Part shown: positions 17,446 through 26,253 of the stretch, piece after piece
How positions within the stretch are numbered: position 1 is the stretch's first letter
Layout of the letters: each line of letters starts with the position of its first letter
Assembly (NCBI RefSeq): GCF_020966635.1
Contig: NZ_JAJKFQ010000001.1
Coordinates: 434,001 to 498,000 of the forward strand
Source of the DNA: Stieleria sp. JC731
GTDB lineage: Bacteria > Planctomycetota > Planctomycetia > Pirellulales > Pirellulaceae
Length of the DNA stretch: 64,000 nt
Direction of reading: 5' to 3'
Notes under the pieces: generated by a model
What the model saw: only the letters and a program-made list of their open reading frames with translations
What the model was told of the DNA's origin: nothing
Database searches by the model: none
Position numbers and translations under genes: made by a program

Positions 17446-18864
17446 GTGAGCGGTTTGACAAGTTATTCGAAACGAATCGTCGGCTTGGCCTTTTGGCTGG
17501 TGCTCTTATCGTCCGCGTTGTTGTCGGCGTATTGGGTCGCGCGAGATCCTGAAGCACAGCATCCTGAAGCACAGCATCCTGAGACGCAGGGTGGGCACCC
17601 TGATCTTGTCAGCAATGGCCAGCGGCAAACGTCGGCTAGTCTGGCTTCCGTGGCAAGCTACCTGATGGGGTCTGTGCATGTCATCGAACGCGTTGATACT
17701 GACGGAAAACTGCAGAAAGGCGATCCTATTTTTCTTGCGATGCCCAAGGAAGCGGGCAGCCGTGAGATGCTGTTTCGTCAAGTCGGACATGTCTCAGCTG
17801 TTGCCCCTCAAGCAGGTGGTGATGTTCAGTTGACTTGGTACGAGTCCTGGAGTCTTGGAAAGGCCAACGCTGATTCAGCAGTCGATCCGGAACAGTGTCA
17901 GATGTTCCGCTATCGAAGCACCGGCCGATTGTCAGAGGTCGTCCAGACACTACTGCCACCTGAAAAGCAGGCACTGATACGCGATCGAATCACCAAAGCG
18001 ATGAAGCAACATGGTGAGGAACTGTCGCGAGCGCTGACACCGTTGGTGGAAGAGAGTTTCCGTCGATCGCTGCCAATCATCGAAAACGGGTTTCGCGATG
18101 CGGTTGCCAATCACCGCGGCGAAATCGAACGCTTGGGCCGACGATGGAATCAAGAAATGGTTCAAGATCGGCTTATCCCGCTGGCGAAGAAAGAGATTCT
18201 TCCGATCGTTCAAAAGCATGGTCGCCCGCCGGCGGAAAAGATTGGCCGCGAAATCTGGGACCGTGCTTCGATCTTTCGTTTCGGTTGGCGTGCCATCTAC
18301 GACAAGTCACCTTTGCCTCAAAAAGATTTGTTGCGTCAAGAATGGCAGCGGTTTGTCGATGAGGATGCTGTGCCGATCTTGGAATCCCACATGGATGAAA
18401 TCGTTGTCGCGATCCAAAGGACCGTGACTGACGTGACGAAGAACGATGCAGTTCGTCGCGAAGCTGTGCGTGCGGCGGGAGAGTTGGCATCCGATCCCGA
18501 GACAAGAAAGCTCGTTCAGGTCATCTTGAAAGAAGCGTTCGTCGATAACGAAGAACTTCGGCAACTTTGGCGGGAAGTCTGGACGAGCGAAGAAGCGAAT
18601 GCGGCCTTGGATTTAGCGAGTGAGCGATTGGAGCCTGTTATTCGCAGCATTGGCGATGACTTGTTTGGTAATGAAGAGCAGGGGATCAATCCCGATTTCG
18701 CGCGAGTGCTGCGCAGCCAGATCCTGCGCAAGGATCGCCAATGGATTGTCGCTTGGCACACCGGTGCAAACAACGGTGTCATCGAGCTTGCGAAAGATCA
18801 TTTACCCTATCCAGTGGTCTACATGGCCGAAACGGATTTGGGTTCAGCAATGGCGGACGAATGA
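17446..18864 (+). CDS. Membrane-anchored MCE-like protein of Mla-type transporter
   Basis: This 472-residue protein has one N-terminal membrane helix (GLAFWLVLLSSALLSAYWVA), then a short Pro/Glu/Ala/Gln/His tandem repeat. A small beta domain of about 65 residues follows (KLQKGDPIFLAMP, then FRQVGHVSAVAPQ and DVQLTWYES), whose pattern recalls the MCE core of MlaD. The remaining 300 residues are helical and charged, without known domain. It overlaps the next gene, an MlaFE-type fusion, by ATGA, so the two are translationally coupled. In Mla systems the MCE protein is a single-pass, membrane-anchored partner that ferries lipid between membranes. MCE assignment here is inference from pattern and context. 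The start is a GTG. Confidence 0.72.
   Translation: MSGLTSYSKRIVGLAFWLVLLSSALLSAYWVARDPEAQHPEAQHPETQGGHPDLVSNGQRQTSASLASVASYLMGSVHVIERVDTDGKLQKGDPIFLAMPKEAGSREMLFRQVGHVSAVAPQAGGDVQLTWYESWSLGKANADSAVDPEQCQMFRYRSTGRLSEVVQTLLPPEKQALIRDRITKAMKQHGEELSRALTPLVEESFRRSLPIIENGFRDAVANHRGEIERLGRRWNQEMVQDRLIPLAKKEILPIVQKHGRPPAEKIGREIWDRASIFRFGWRAIYDKSPLPQKDLLRQEWQRFVDEDAVPILESHMDEIVVAIQRTVTDVTKNDAVRREAVRAAGELASDPETRKLVQVILKEAFVDNEELRQLWREVWTSEEANAALDLASERLEPVIRSIGDDLFGNEEQGINPDFARVLRSQILRKDRQWIVAWHTGANNGVIELAKDHLPYPVVYMAETDLGSAMADE
17548..17592 (+). repeat. 15-bp in-frame tandem repeat (PEAQH)
   Basis: Two identical 15-bp units (CCTGAAGCACAGCAT, 17548-17577) and a third degenerate one encode PEAQH-PEAQH-PETQG directly after the membrane helix of the MCE-like protein. 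The unit keeps the frame. Confidence 0.9.
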
Positions 18865-20525
18865 ATCATTCCGACGAACCCAAACCGCTGGATGCGGCCC
18901 AAGCAGAACTGAACGCGCCATTGCCCGATGCGCATTCGCTGTGCCTATCAAATTTGACAGTGATGGCCGGTGAGCGTTGTTTGCTGCGCGAGACCGATGC
19001 TGTATTTCCGGCAGCGAAAATCACCGTGATCGTTGGCGGTAGCGGTGCCGGCAAAAGTGTGCTGCTCCGTTTGCTTGCCGGGCTTTGTCCACCCAATGGA
19101 GATTCGATTCGCTGGTCGGGAACGATCGGTTCAGGGCTGGATAACAGGGGACTGGACAACAACGGCGAAACGTCCGATGCGAACGCGTCACCATCGGTAC
19201 AGGGCAAACCATCGGTTGGAATCGTTTTTCAGCAATTTGCGCTCTTCGACGAGCTTTCGGCGCGAGGAAACGTTCAGTTCGCGATCGATCATCGCCCCAG
19301 ACGCAAAGGTGATCAACACGCTTGGACGGCAAGCCAGTGGTTGCAGCACTTGCAGGTTCCACAGAAGACCGCCGTGTCGTACCTAAGCGGTGGGCAGAAA
19401 CAAAGACTGGCAATCGCGCGGACTTTGGCGGCTTCACCCGAAGTGATTTTGTACGACGAACCGACGAGCGGTTTGGATGCGGCGAGTGGTCGACTGGTTG
19501 CCGAGTTGATTCGGCAAACACAAGAACAGTATCACCGCACAAGCATCGTTGTGACTCATGACTACGAAACACTGATTCCGATCGCTGACAAGGTTTATCT
19601 GCTTGATCCCGAGGGCGAACGACTTGTCGAAGTCGAACGCGAACGTTGGGACCAAATCCCGAATCTGATGATTCCGGCGCGTGATCGAGCCGATGCAGAC
19701 ACAGACGCAGCGAAACCGAGCTTAACCGAACGAATCGTCGGTCCGACCTTGGAGCGAACCGGTGGTGCCTTGGTCGCGGCGCTGAAGCTGCCGTTTGATT
19801 TAGTCCCTTATGTCCCGCGGTACCGCTGGGCGGCGCGATTTACATTGCACTATGCACGCTTGGTTGCCGGGCCTTCGGCTTGGGTTTATCTGATCATTGC
19901 GGGACTGATCATCGGTTTCACCGCGACGTATTTCACGTTTCGGTTCTTACCGTTTCGTGTTTACACCCAGCCACTATTGATAGACGAGCTTCTCGCTTCG
20001 ATTGGCTTTGCGCTTTATCGAGTGCTTGTTCCGATCCTGGCGACCATTTTGGTTGCAGCCCGTTGCGGTGCCGCTGTTGCAGCCGATGTCGGTGTAAAAC
20101 AGTATGGCGGGCAGGTGGATGCGATGAAGACACTCGGTGTTTCGTCGAGGGCATATCTGTTTCTGCCGATCGCAATCGCGTTCGTCCTTGGGACGCCCGT
20201 TTTGGAAACGCTCGCCTACCAGACGTCACGGCTGGTCAGCATGTTTGCGTTCTCCATGTCGTTTCCTGAGGTCGGCCCGTACTACTGGCAGCTCCATTTC
20301 GACAGGAATCTGTTTCGGCCCGAACAATGGTTACCGCTGGGCTGGCATTGGGTGCTGGCCAAGAATGTTGTGTGTGGTTTGGGAACCGCCACAATCGCTT
20401 ACTATCAAGGGCTATCGCCGAAGCGCTCAGCAAGTGACGTTAGCCATTCGATTACTTCAACCGTCTTGTGGACCACCCTGTTCGTTTTGTTCGTTCACCT
20501 GATCGTCGCATTGATGGAGTTCTAG
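18861..20525 (+). CDS. Fused Mla-type ABC ATPase-permease (MlaF-MlaE-like)
   Basis: The first 270 residues are an ABC ATPase: Walker A GGSGAGKS, signature YLSGGQKQRLAIA, Walker B VILYDEPTSGLD and the switch His in VVTHD. The last 260 residues are an MlaE/DUF140-type permease with about five helices and the family core ILVAARCGAAVAADVGVKQ followed by DAMKTLGVSSRAYLFLP. In most bacteria these are separate proteins (MlaF and MlaE), part of an inner-membrane complex moving phospholipids between inner and outer membranes. Here they are one chain, and a linker of about 60 residues joins them. The longer frame to 18741 is rejected, because the ATG at 18861 overlaps the stop of the upstream MCE-like gene. 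No MlaB STAS or MlaC gene is near. Confidence 0.9.
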   Translation: MNHSDEPKPLDAAQAELNAPLPDAHSLCLSNLTVMAGERCLLRETDAVFPAAKITVIVGGSGAGKSVLLRLLAGLCPPNGDSIRWSGTIGSGLDNRGLDNNGETSDANASPSVQGKPSVGIVFQQFALFDELSARGNVQFAIDHRPRRKGDQHAWTASQWLQHLQVPQKTAVSYLSGGQKQRLAIARTLAASPEVILYDEPTSGLDAASGRLVAELIRQTQEQYHRTSIVVTHDYETLIPIADKVYLLDPEGERLVEVERERWDQIPNLMIPARDRADADTDAAKPSLTERIVGPTLERTGGALVAALKLPFDLVPYVPRYRWAARFTLHYARLVAGPSAWVYLIIAGLIIGFTATYFTFRFLPFRVYTQPLLIDELLASIGFALYRVLVPILATILVAARCGAAVAADVGVKQYGGQVDAMKTLGVSSRAYLFLPIAIAFVLGTPVLETLAYQTSRLVSMFAFSMSFPEVGPYYWQLHFDRNLFRPEQWLPLGWHWVLAKNVVCGLGTATIAYYQGLSPKRSASDVSHSITSTVLWTTLFVLFVHLIVALMEF

Positions 20526-20927
20526 GCGGACACGTCTTTTATGGTGTGGTTTTAACAGTTGTCAGGCGTTCATCGCGGCATCCAACATGTGATGAACCGT
20601 TGGTGGTGGACTAGTCGGAATGTCTGCGGTTTTGCTGGCCAAACGGTGGGGGTTGGGTTGTCTGACGAGTGGCGTTTTGCCGCCATTTGTGAATGAAGTG
20701 CGATGATTGGAGGCTGTCGATCGTCTTAGTCGTGTGATTTGGGTGGAAATAGATCGCCAGATTTCTACAATACAACGGTCCCACCCTACGCCGGAACGCT
20801 CCCCAAGCGGAGTTCCCAGTTTGGAGTTTGCGTTAATCCTCTGACGCAGCCACAGTTTCGGTCCCGCCTCTACCAATACCCCTGAGCATACGTGCCCGGT
20901 CCAACGATCGATTGGCTCACGAATCCC
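20526..20927. other. Intergenic region, no gene seen
   Basis: This spacer lies between two plus-strand transcription units. A 104-codon minus-strand frame (20562-20876) is open here but has no domain, no ribosome-binding site and an odd Arg/Thr/Pro-rich composition, so I do not call it. The promoter of the DUF1592 gene should be here; no convincing boxes were found. Confidence 0.5.
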
Positions 20928-23474
20928 ATGCAGCGCATTCAGGTTCGTCAGGCCATCATTTTATTGTTTGCAACGCTTGCCGTTTTTTCGCACGGTCAGG
21001 CTGTGTTTGCAGATCAGCCCAGTGACAATACGGCCAGTGAAGATAAGCCGGGCGAAAATAAGCCCGGCAGCGATCAGGTTGCGGACACTGCTGGTGATGA
21101 CGAACTGCTGCAAAAAGTTGCCGCAGAGCAATTGGCTGCTTGGAAAAGCGAAGGCTTGCCTTTGATGCAGACCTACTGCGTCGATTGTCACAATGCCGAT
21201 TTTAAAGAAGCTGGGCTCGATCTAACACCGTTTGAAACCTTGCAGAACACCAGTCCTGCGGAGGTGCAGCGGGTGCTGGAAATGGTTCGATTCGGTGCGA
21301 TGCCGCCGGAAGATTACGACACGCCCGAGATTGAAGAACGCAAACAGCTTGTCCGCGCTTTAGAGGATGCGGCATTCGCGTCGACCTGTGACCTGCGTCC
21401 CAAGGCGGGGAAGGTGACGGTTCGGCGATTGAACCGTAGCGAATACAACAACAGCGTTCGCGACCTGTTTGGAACAAACCTAGAGCCGGCCAATAAGTTC
21501 CCATCAGATGAAGTCGGCGCCGGGTTTGATAACAACGCGGACGTCCTTTCGCTAAGCCCGATGTTGATCGAAAAGTATTTTCAGGCGGCCGAGTCGGTCG
21601 CTGCGGACGTCATCGGTGATCCTGACGAGTTTGCTTCGCTTGATAAAGATTGGGCTCCTGATCAGATTCCCGTTTATGGTGAATTTGAAGTCGGCAGTTT
21701 TAATGGCCGCTTCGTGGATAAGACCAGCTTCGCTTGGGTCGATATTGATGTGCCGTTCGAAGGTGAATATCGCGTCGAAGTTCGGGGCGGAGTCTCCAGT
21801 GAAAAGTCCGATCCAATTCGTGTCGCGATTGTTGATGGCGAAGGCCTCGTCTTAGCGGTTGACGAACTGAAGTACTTTGGCGGCAGCGGCAGTTCAGACT
21901 CCATGCGACAGAACGTTCATCTGCCAAAGGGCAAGCAACGCCTGGCATTTATTCCGGTCTATGACGATCGCGAACTGAAGATCAACGAGACGCGGTTCGA
22001 TCAAGTTGGCCAGATGGATGACTCCGTCGTCAAACAGGTTCTCGCCGAGTTGGCAACGCCGGTGGCTCCCAATCGACGGATTGACTTTGGCGAGCATCCA
22101 TTCATGTACCGCTCGCTTGATATCAATGGTCCGCAGCGTCATCCCAAAGAAGCGTTTCCGCCAAAGCATTTCGAACTCGTGCGTGAAATGCCGCCGCGAG
22201 ATCGGGGGCGGTATCGTGACGTCAAGAAAACGGCAATGAAGAATCTGCGCGAGATCATGCCATTGGTCTTCCGCGGTCCGGTGACTGATCAAGAGATCGA
22301 ACCCTACGCCGAATTGGTCGAACAAGCGACTCGCGAACGTGAATCGTTTTACGTGGGGATGCGCCGTGCATTAACGGCTTTGTTGGTCAGTCCACGATTT
22401 CTTTTCCGGGCAGAGCTTCCCAGTGAAGATGCAAAGCCAAACGAGTTCGGTGACTATGAGCTGACACAGCATCAGCTAGCTGCACGCCTATCGTATTTTC
22501 TGTGGAGCAGCACACCCGATAAGACGCTTTTGAAGCTGGCCGACGAAGGCAAGTTGACGGGCGACGAAGTTGGTAATCAGGTACAGCGACTTCTTCGTGA
22601 CGATCACGCCAACGCGTTGGCCAGCAATTTTGCGGCACAGTGGTTGGGACTGCGAAATCTTGACGGTCACGAAGCCGACGAAGAACGGTTTCCGATGTTT
22701 GACGACGAATTGAAATCAGCGATGAGTCGTGAGACCGAGTTGTTGTTCATGCATGTGATGCGAGAGAATTTGCCGGTCAGCGAATTTTTGACCGCAGATT
22801 ACTCGTTCGTCAATTCGCCGCTCGCGAAGCTCTATGGGCTTGAATCAAATGGAGCTCAATTCGAAAAGGTTTCCCTAGCCGGAACACCTCGCCGTGGTCT
22901 GCTTTCGCACGCCAGTGTGCTGACCTTGACGAGTATGCCGACACGGACCAGTCCGGTGCTCCGCGGCAAATGGATTTTAGAAAACATCTTAGGAATCAAG
23001 GCTCCCGATCCACCCGCCGGGGTTCCCGAATTAGAAGAATCGGGTTCCGCAGCGGCGAATGCTTCGTTGCGTGAACAGTTGGAGCTGCACCGTCAAAGTG
23101 CCGGTTGTGCGTCATGTCACCGCGTGATGGATCAACTCGGATTTGGCTTGGATGACTTTGATGCGATTGGCCGATACCGTACAGAAGACGGTGGTCATTC
23201 GATCGATGCCAGCGGAGCGATGCCTGACGGACGCTCCTTTAACGGTGGCGCTGAGTTGAGCAAAATGCTTGGCGATACCGAAATTGAAGCCTTAGCCCGG
23301 ACAATTACCGAGCGAATGTTGACCTTCGCGATCGGTCGCGAGCTAACACCCGACGATCGTTGTACAATCGACGAAGTCGTCCAGACCACCCGAGAGAACG
23401 GTTTTCGACTCGCAGACATCGTTTCGGCGATTGTCGACAGTCGACAATTCCGTTTCCAATCACCTTCCCGATAA
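20928..23474 (+). CDS. Planctomycete cytochrome / DUF1587-DUF1592-DUF1588-DUF1585 protein
   Basis: This 848-residue secreted protein (signal MQRIQVRQAIILLFATLAVFSHG) begins with a short Asp/Lys/Pro-rich segment. A planctomycete-type cytochrome c site follows (QTYCVDCHNADF), with RFGAMPPED as usual downstream Met. Then come DUF1587 (RRLNRSEYNNSVRDLFG), a carbohydrate-binding-like beta region, DUF1595, DUF1592 (RLSYFLWSSTPDKTLLKLA), DUF1588 (MPTRTSPVLRGKWILENIL) with a second CxxCH (GCASCHRVMDQLG), and DUF1585 at the end. This array is typical for planctomycetes and nearly always sits before a DUF1552 gene, as here. It is thought to be an envelope redox protein, perhaps acting on polymers, but no reaction is proven. 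Confidence 0.94.
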   Translation: MQRIQVRQAIILLFATLAVFSHGQAVFADQPSDNTASEDKPGENKPGSDQVADTAGDDELLQKVAAEQLAAWKSEGLPLMQTYCVDCHNADFKEAGLDLTPFETLQNTSPAEVQRVLEMVRFGAMPPEDYDTPEIEERKQLVRALEDAAFASTCDLRPKAGKVTVRRLNRSEYNNSVRDLFGTNLEPANKFPSDEVGAGFDNNADVLSLSPMLIEKYFQAAESVAADVIGDPDEFASLDKDWAPDQIPVYGEFEVGSFNGRFVDKTSFAWVDIDVPFEGEYRVEVRGGVSSEKSDPIRVAIVDGEGLVLAVDELKYFGGSGSSDSMRQNVHLPKGKQRLAFIPVYDDRELKINETRFDQVGQMDDSVVKQVLAELATPVAPNRRIDFGEHPFMYRSLDINGPQRHPKEAFPPKHFELVREMPPRDRGRYRDVKKTAMKNLREIMPLVFRGPVTDQEIEPYAELVEQATRERESFYVGMRRALTALLVSPRFLFRAELPSEDAKPNEFGDYELTQHQLAARLSYFLWSSTPDKTLLKLADEGKLTGDEVGNQVQRLLRDDHANALASNFAAQWLGLRNLDGHEADEERFPMFDDELKSAMSRETELLFMHVMRENLPVSEFLTADYSFVNSPLAKLYGLESNGAQFEKVSLAGTPRRGLLSHASVLTLTSMPTRTSPVLRGKWILENILGIKAPDPPAGVPELEESGSAAANASLREQLELHRQSAGCASCHRVMDQLGFGLDDFDAIGRYRTEDGGHSIDASGAMPDGRSFNGGAELSKMLGDTEIEALARTITERMLTFAIGRELTPDDRCTIDEVVQTTRENGFRLADIVSAIVDSRQFRFQSPSR

Positions 23475-23573
23475 TCCCGCCTCCCACCGTCTTGCCTGCT
23501 GCTGAGGGCTGCCCACCAGCTCGATTTACCGCAGGCGATCCCGCCTACACCGTCCTACCAAAGCGAAAACGCG

Positions 23574-24935
23574 ATGAGCTTTCTCCAGAAACCGATTCAA
23601 CAAAAGCGTCTCGACCGACGGACTCTTTTGCGCGGCACCAGTGCCGTGCTCGGGTTGCCTCTTTTGGAGGCGATGACACCGATGGCACGCAGCGCTTATG
23701 CGTCTGCGGATTCAATCAGCCGTCCGGTACGCATGGCCTGTGTCTTCTTTCCCAACGGTGTGATCGTTCCCGATTGGACACCTATCAAAGGCGACAGCGA
23801 CGATCCACGCGATTGGCAATGCTCCAAAACACTGGAGCCGCTCAGTCCATTCAAGGAAAAGATCAATGTGTTCCGTAACCTGACACTGGACAATGGTCGG
23901 GGATACAAAGATGGTGCTGGCGATCACGCGCGATGTGGGGCGACGTTCCTAACAGCCGCCCGCCCGCTTAAAACGAGCGGCAACATCCATCTTGGTGTTT
24001 CGGTTGACCAAGTTGCCGCATCGCAGCTTGCTGGCAAGACTCGTTTGCCTTCGATCGAATTGGGACTCGAAGGCAGCCGCAACGCGGGCAGTTGTGACTC
24101 CGGCTACAGCTGTGCGTACAGCAGCAACATTTCATGGCGCAACGAAACGCAGCCCATGCCGAAAGAAACCATTCCTCGGTTGGCATTCGAGCGGCTGTTT
24201 GGAAGCGGCGATGCACATGAGCGTCGTGAAAAGAACCGCGTTCGTCGTAGTATCTTGGATGTGGTCCGTGGTGATGCAAAGAACCTGATGAAGAGTCTCG
24301 GCAAGACCGACACTCGCAAGATGGACGAGTACTTCTCAGGGATCCGCGAGATCGAGCAACGGATCGAACAGAGCGAGCGAGATGATGCCGCTGCATTGCC
24401 TGATTTGGAAGTCCCGTTCGGGCGCGTCGAGCAGTTCCGTGAACACGCGCGGTTGATGTTCGACTTGATGGTAATCGCGTTCCAAACCGATTCGACTCGT
24501 GTCGCAACGATGATGTTGGACAACGCCGGTGGTAATCGCCGCTATACCGAAATCGGAATCAGCGACAGCCACCACGGGATGAGCCATCACCGCAACAAAG
24601 AAGACCTGGTCGAAAAGCTTTCCAAGATCGATCGATACTTGGTGGAGCAGTTCGCGTACTTCATCGAAAAGTTGGATGCGACATCGGATGCCGGTGGAAG
24701 CTTGCTCGACCAGTCGATGGTGCTTTACGGAAGTGGCATTAGCGATGGCAATCGTCACCGCCACGAAGACCTGCCGATCGTGATGGCGGGCGGTGCTTCC
24801 GGGCAAATCGAAACCGGTCGCTACATCGATACCGGTGATGAGTGCCCCATGGCCAATCTGTTCCTGACAATGTTGGACATGATGGGAACACCGGCTGAGT
24901 CGATTGGTGACAGCAGCGGTCGATTGGTGATCTAA
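23574..24935 (+). CDS. DUF1552 secreted protein (partner of DUF1592 protein)
   Basis: This 453-residue protein carries a twin-arginine signal (LDRRTLLRGTSAVLGLPLLEAM), so it is exported folded, perhaps with a cofactor. The body matches DUF1552: CVFFPNGVIVPDW near the start, GDHARCGATFLTA, IELGLEGSRNAGSCDSGYSC, then GISDSHHGMSHHRNKEDLVEK and a terminal VLYGSGISDGNRH. It is distantly related to the alkaline-phosphatase-like DUF1501 proteins. The conserved His cluster could bind metal. It lies 99 bp after the DUF1592 gene on the same strand, the standard pairing, so joint function is likely. No biochemical role is known. Confidence 0.93.
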   Translation: MSFLQKPIQQKRLDRRTLLRGTSAVLGLPLLEAMTPMARSAYASADSISRPVRMACVFFPNGVIVPDWTPIKGDSDDPRDWQCSKTLEPLSPFKEKINVFRNLTLDNGRGYKDGAGDHARCGATFLTAARPLKTSGNIHLGVSVDQVAASQLAGKTRLPSIELGLEGSRNAGSCDSGYSCAYSSNISWRNETQPMPKETIPRLAFERLFGSGDAHERREKNRVRRSILDVVRGDAKNLMKSLGKTDTRKMDEYFSGIREIEQRIEQSERDDAAALPDLEVPFGRVEQFREHARLMFDLMVIAFQTDSTRVATMMLDNAGGNRRYTEIGISDSHHGMSHHRNKEDLVEKLSKIDRYLVEQFAYFIEKLDATSDAGGSLLDQSMVLYGSGISDGNRHRHEDLPIVMAGGASGQIETGRYIDTGDECPMANLFLTMLDMMGTPAESIGDSSGRLVI

Positions 24936-25010
24936 GCACGGTGAGCTAGCACTGTGATCTAACCACAGCACAAATGCGTTTCAAAGCTGAACAGTCAGCG
25001 ATGTTGTCAG

Positions 25011-26135
25011 CTATACCGATTGTTCAATCCAGCCACCGCCGATGACTTGCGTCCCTCGGTAAACCACGGCGGCTTGGCCTGGGGCAACCGCGTCGACCGG
25101 CTGTGTGAAATTGACTTTGAATCGGCTTCGGTCGGTGTCTTCGATTTGAACATCAGCCAAGTGCGGTGATCCGTTGTAGCGGATCTGCACCGAAAGCTCG
25201 CCGGACAGGTCGTCGGTCAACCAGTTCGCTTCGTTTGCTTGGAGCCCGGTGCTGGCTAGATGTTCTTTCGTGCCCAGGACAACGCGGCAAGTCTCCGGTT
25301 CGATTCGGATGACGAAATGGGGGATGCCCAATGCGACACCCAGCTTCTTTCGTTGGCCGATCGTGAACGCTTCGTAGCCTTGGTGGGTTCCGACAACGGT
25401 TCCATCGACGGTGACCATCTCGCCAGCGGTGGTGCCGACCATCTCGGGACGACGAGCTTTGACGAAGTCACTATGGTGGCCTTGCGTTACAAAGCAGATT
25501 TCCTGGCTGTCCTTTTTCGTCGCGACGCCTAGGTCGAGGCCTTCGGCGATGCGACGGATTTCAGGCTTTTCGAAATCGCCAACCGGCAGCATCATCCGGT
25601 CCAAGCGATCGGGGCGGATCCCAAACAGGGCATAGGATTGGTCTTTGTGACCATCGAGTCCGCGATGCAGCTGCCCATTGATCATCCGTGCATAGTGACC
25701 GGTGGCGACGTAGTCCGCGTCCACGCCATCTGCATAGTCAAAAAGCCGTCCGAATTTGATCCAGTGGTTGCACTTGATGCAGGGGTTGGGGGTACGGCCA
25801 ACCAAATAGTCGTCCACAAAGTAGTCAACGATGCGGCGAAAGTCGGCTTGAAGATCAAGGGCATAAAACGGGATGCCCATCGAAGCGGCAACACGCCGGG
25901 CGTCGGCCGCATCGCTGGCGGTGCAGCAACCCTGTTTATGGTCGGCGCGGCCTTGGGCGAGGCCCCCCAAAACTGGAAGGGACGCTGCGGTGCCGGAATC
26001 GACTTTGCAAACTTCGCTGGATTCTTCTCCGTGACGCATGAAAATGCCGATAACTTCGTGCCCGGCTTCCTTTAAAAGGTGTGCCGCGACACTCGAATCG
26101 ACTCCCCCACTCATCGCCAGAACAACGCGTGCCAT
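25011..26135 (-). CDS. mnmA: tRNA-specific 2-thiouridylase MnmA
   Basis: MnmA puts sulfur on C2 of the wobble uridine (U34) in tRNA for Lys, Glu and Gln, using ATP and a persulfide relay. The N-terminal PP-loop LAMSGGVDSSVAAHLL binds ATP. The two catalytic cysteines lie in PNPCIKCNHWIKFG and QEICFV, and GHYARM and KDQSYALFG are conserved. A 20-residue insertion rich in Gly, Ala and Asp follows the first beta-alpha unit before GCCTASDAADARRVA. Length (374) is normal. It is a single gene between DUF1552 and prfB and divergent from prfB. Confidence 0.96.
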   Translation of the reverse strand: MARVVLAMSGGVDSSVAAHLLKEAGHEVIGIFMRHGEESSEVCKVDSGTAASLPVLGGLAQGRADHKQGCCTASDAADARRVAASMGIPFYALDLQADFRRIVDYFVDDYLVGRTPNPCIKCNHWIKFGRLFDYADGVDADYVATGHYARMINGQLHRGLDGHKDQSYALFGIRPDRLDRMMLPVGDFEKPEIRRIAEGLDLGVATKKDSQEICFVTQGHHSDFVKARRPEMVGTTAGEMVTVDGTVVGTHQGYEAFTIGQRKKLGVALGIPHFVIRIEPETCRVVLGTKEHLASTGLQANEANWLTDDLSGELSVQIRYNGSPHLADVQIEDTDRSRFKVNFTQPVDAVAPGQAAVVYRGTQVIGGGWIEQSV

Positions 26136-26253
26136 GTATAGTTCTTTACCTTAAAACGGGTGAAATCGCCGTGCGAACCGGTGAACCGCTTGGCGATCGC
26201 TAAGTCGTTGATGTTCGCAAATTTGCTTTACCGACCACAAAAACAGCGTCGCG

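Noticed and set aside
20562..20876. Minus-strand 104-codon frame in a spacer
   Set aside because: No domain, no ribosome-binding site and odd composition; it is likely a chance frame in GC-rich DNA.
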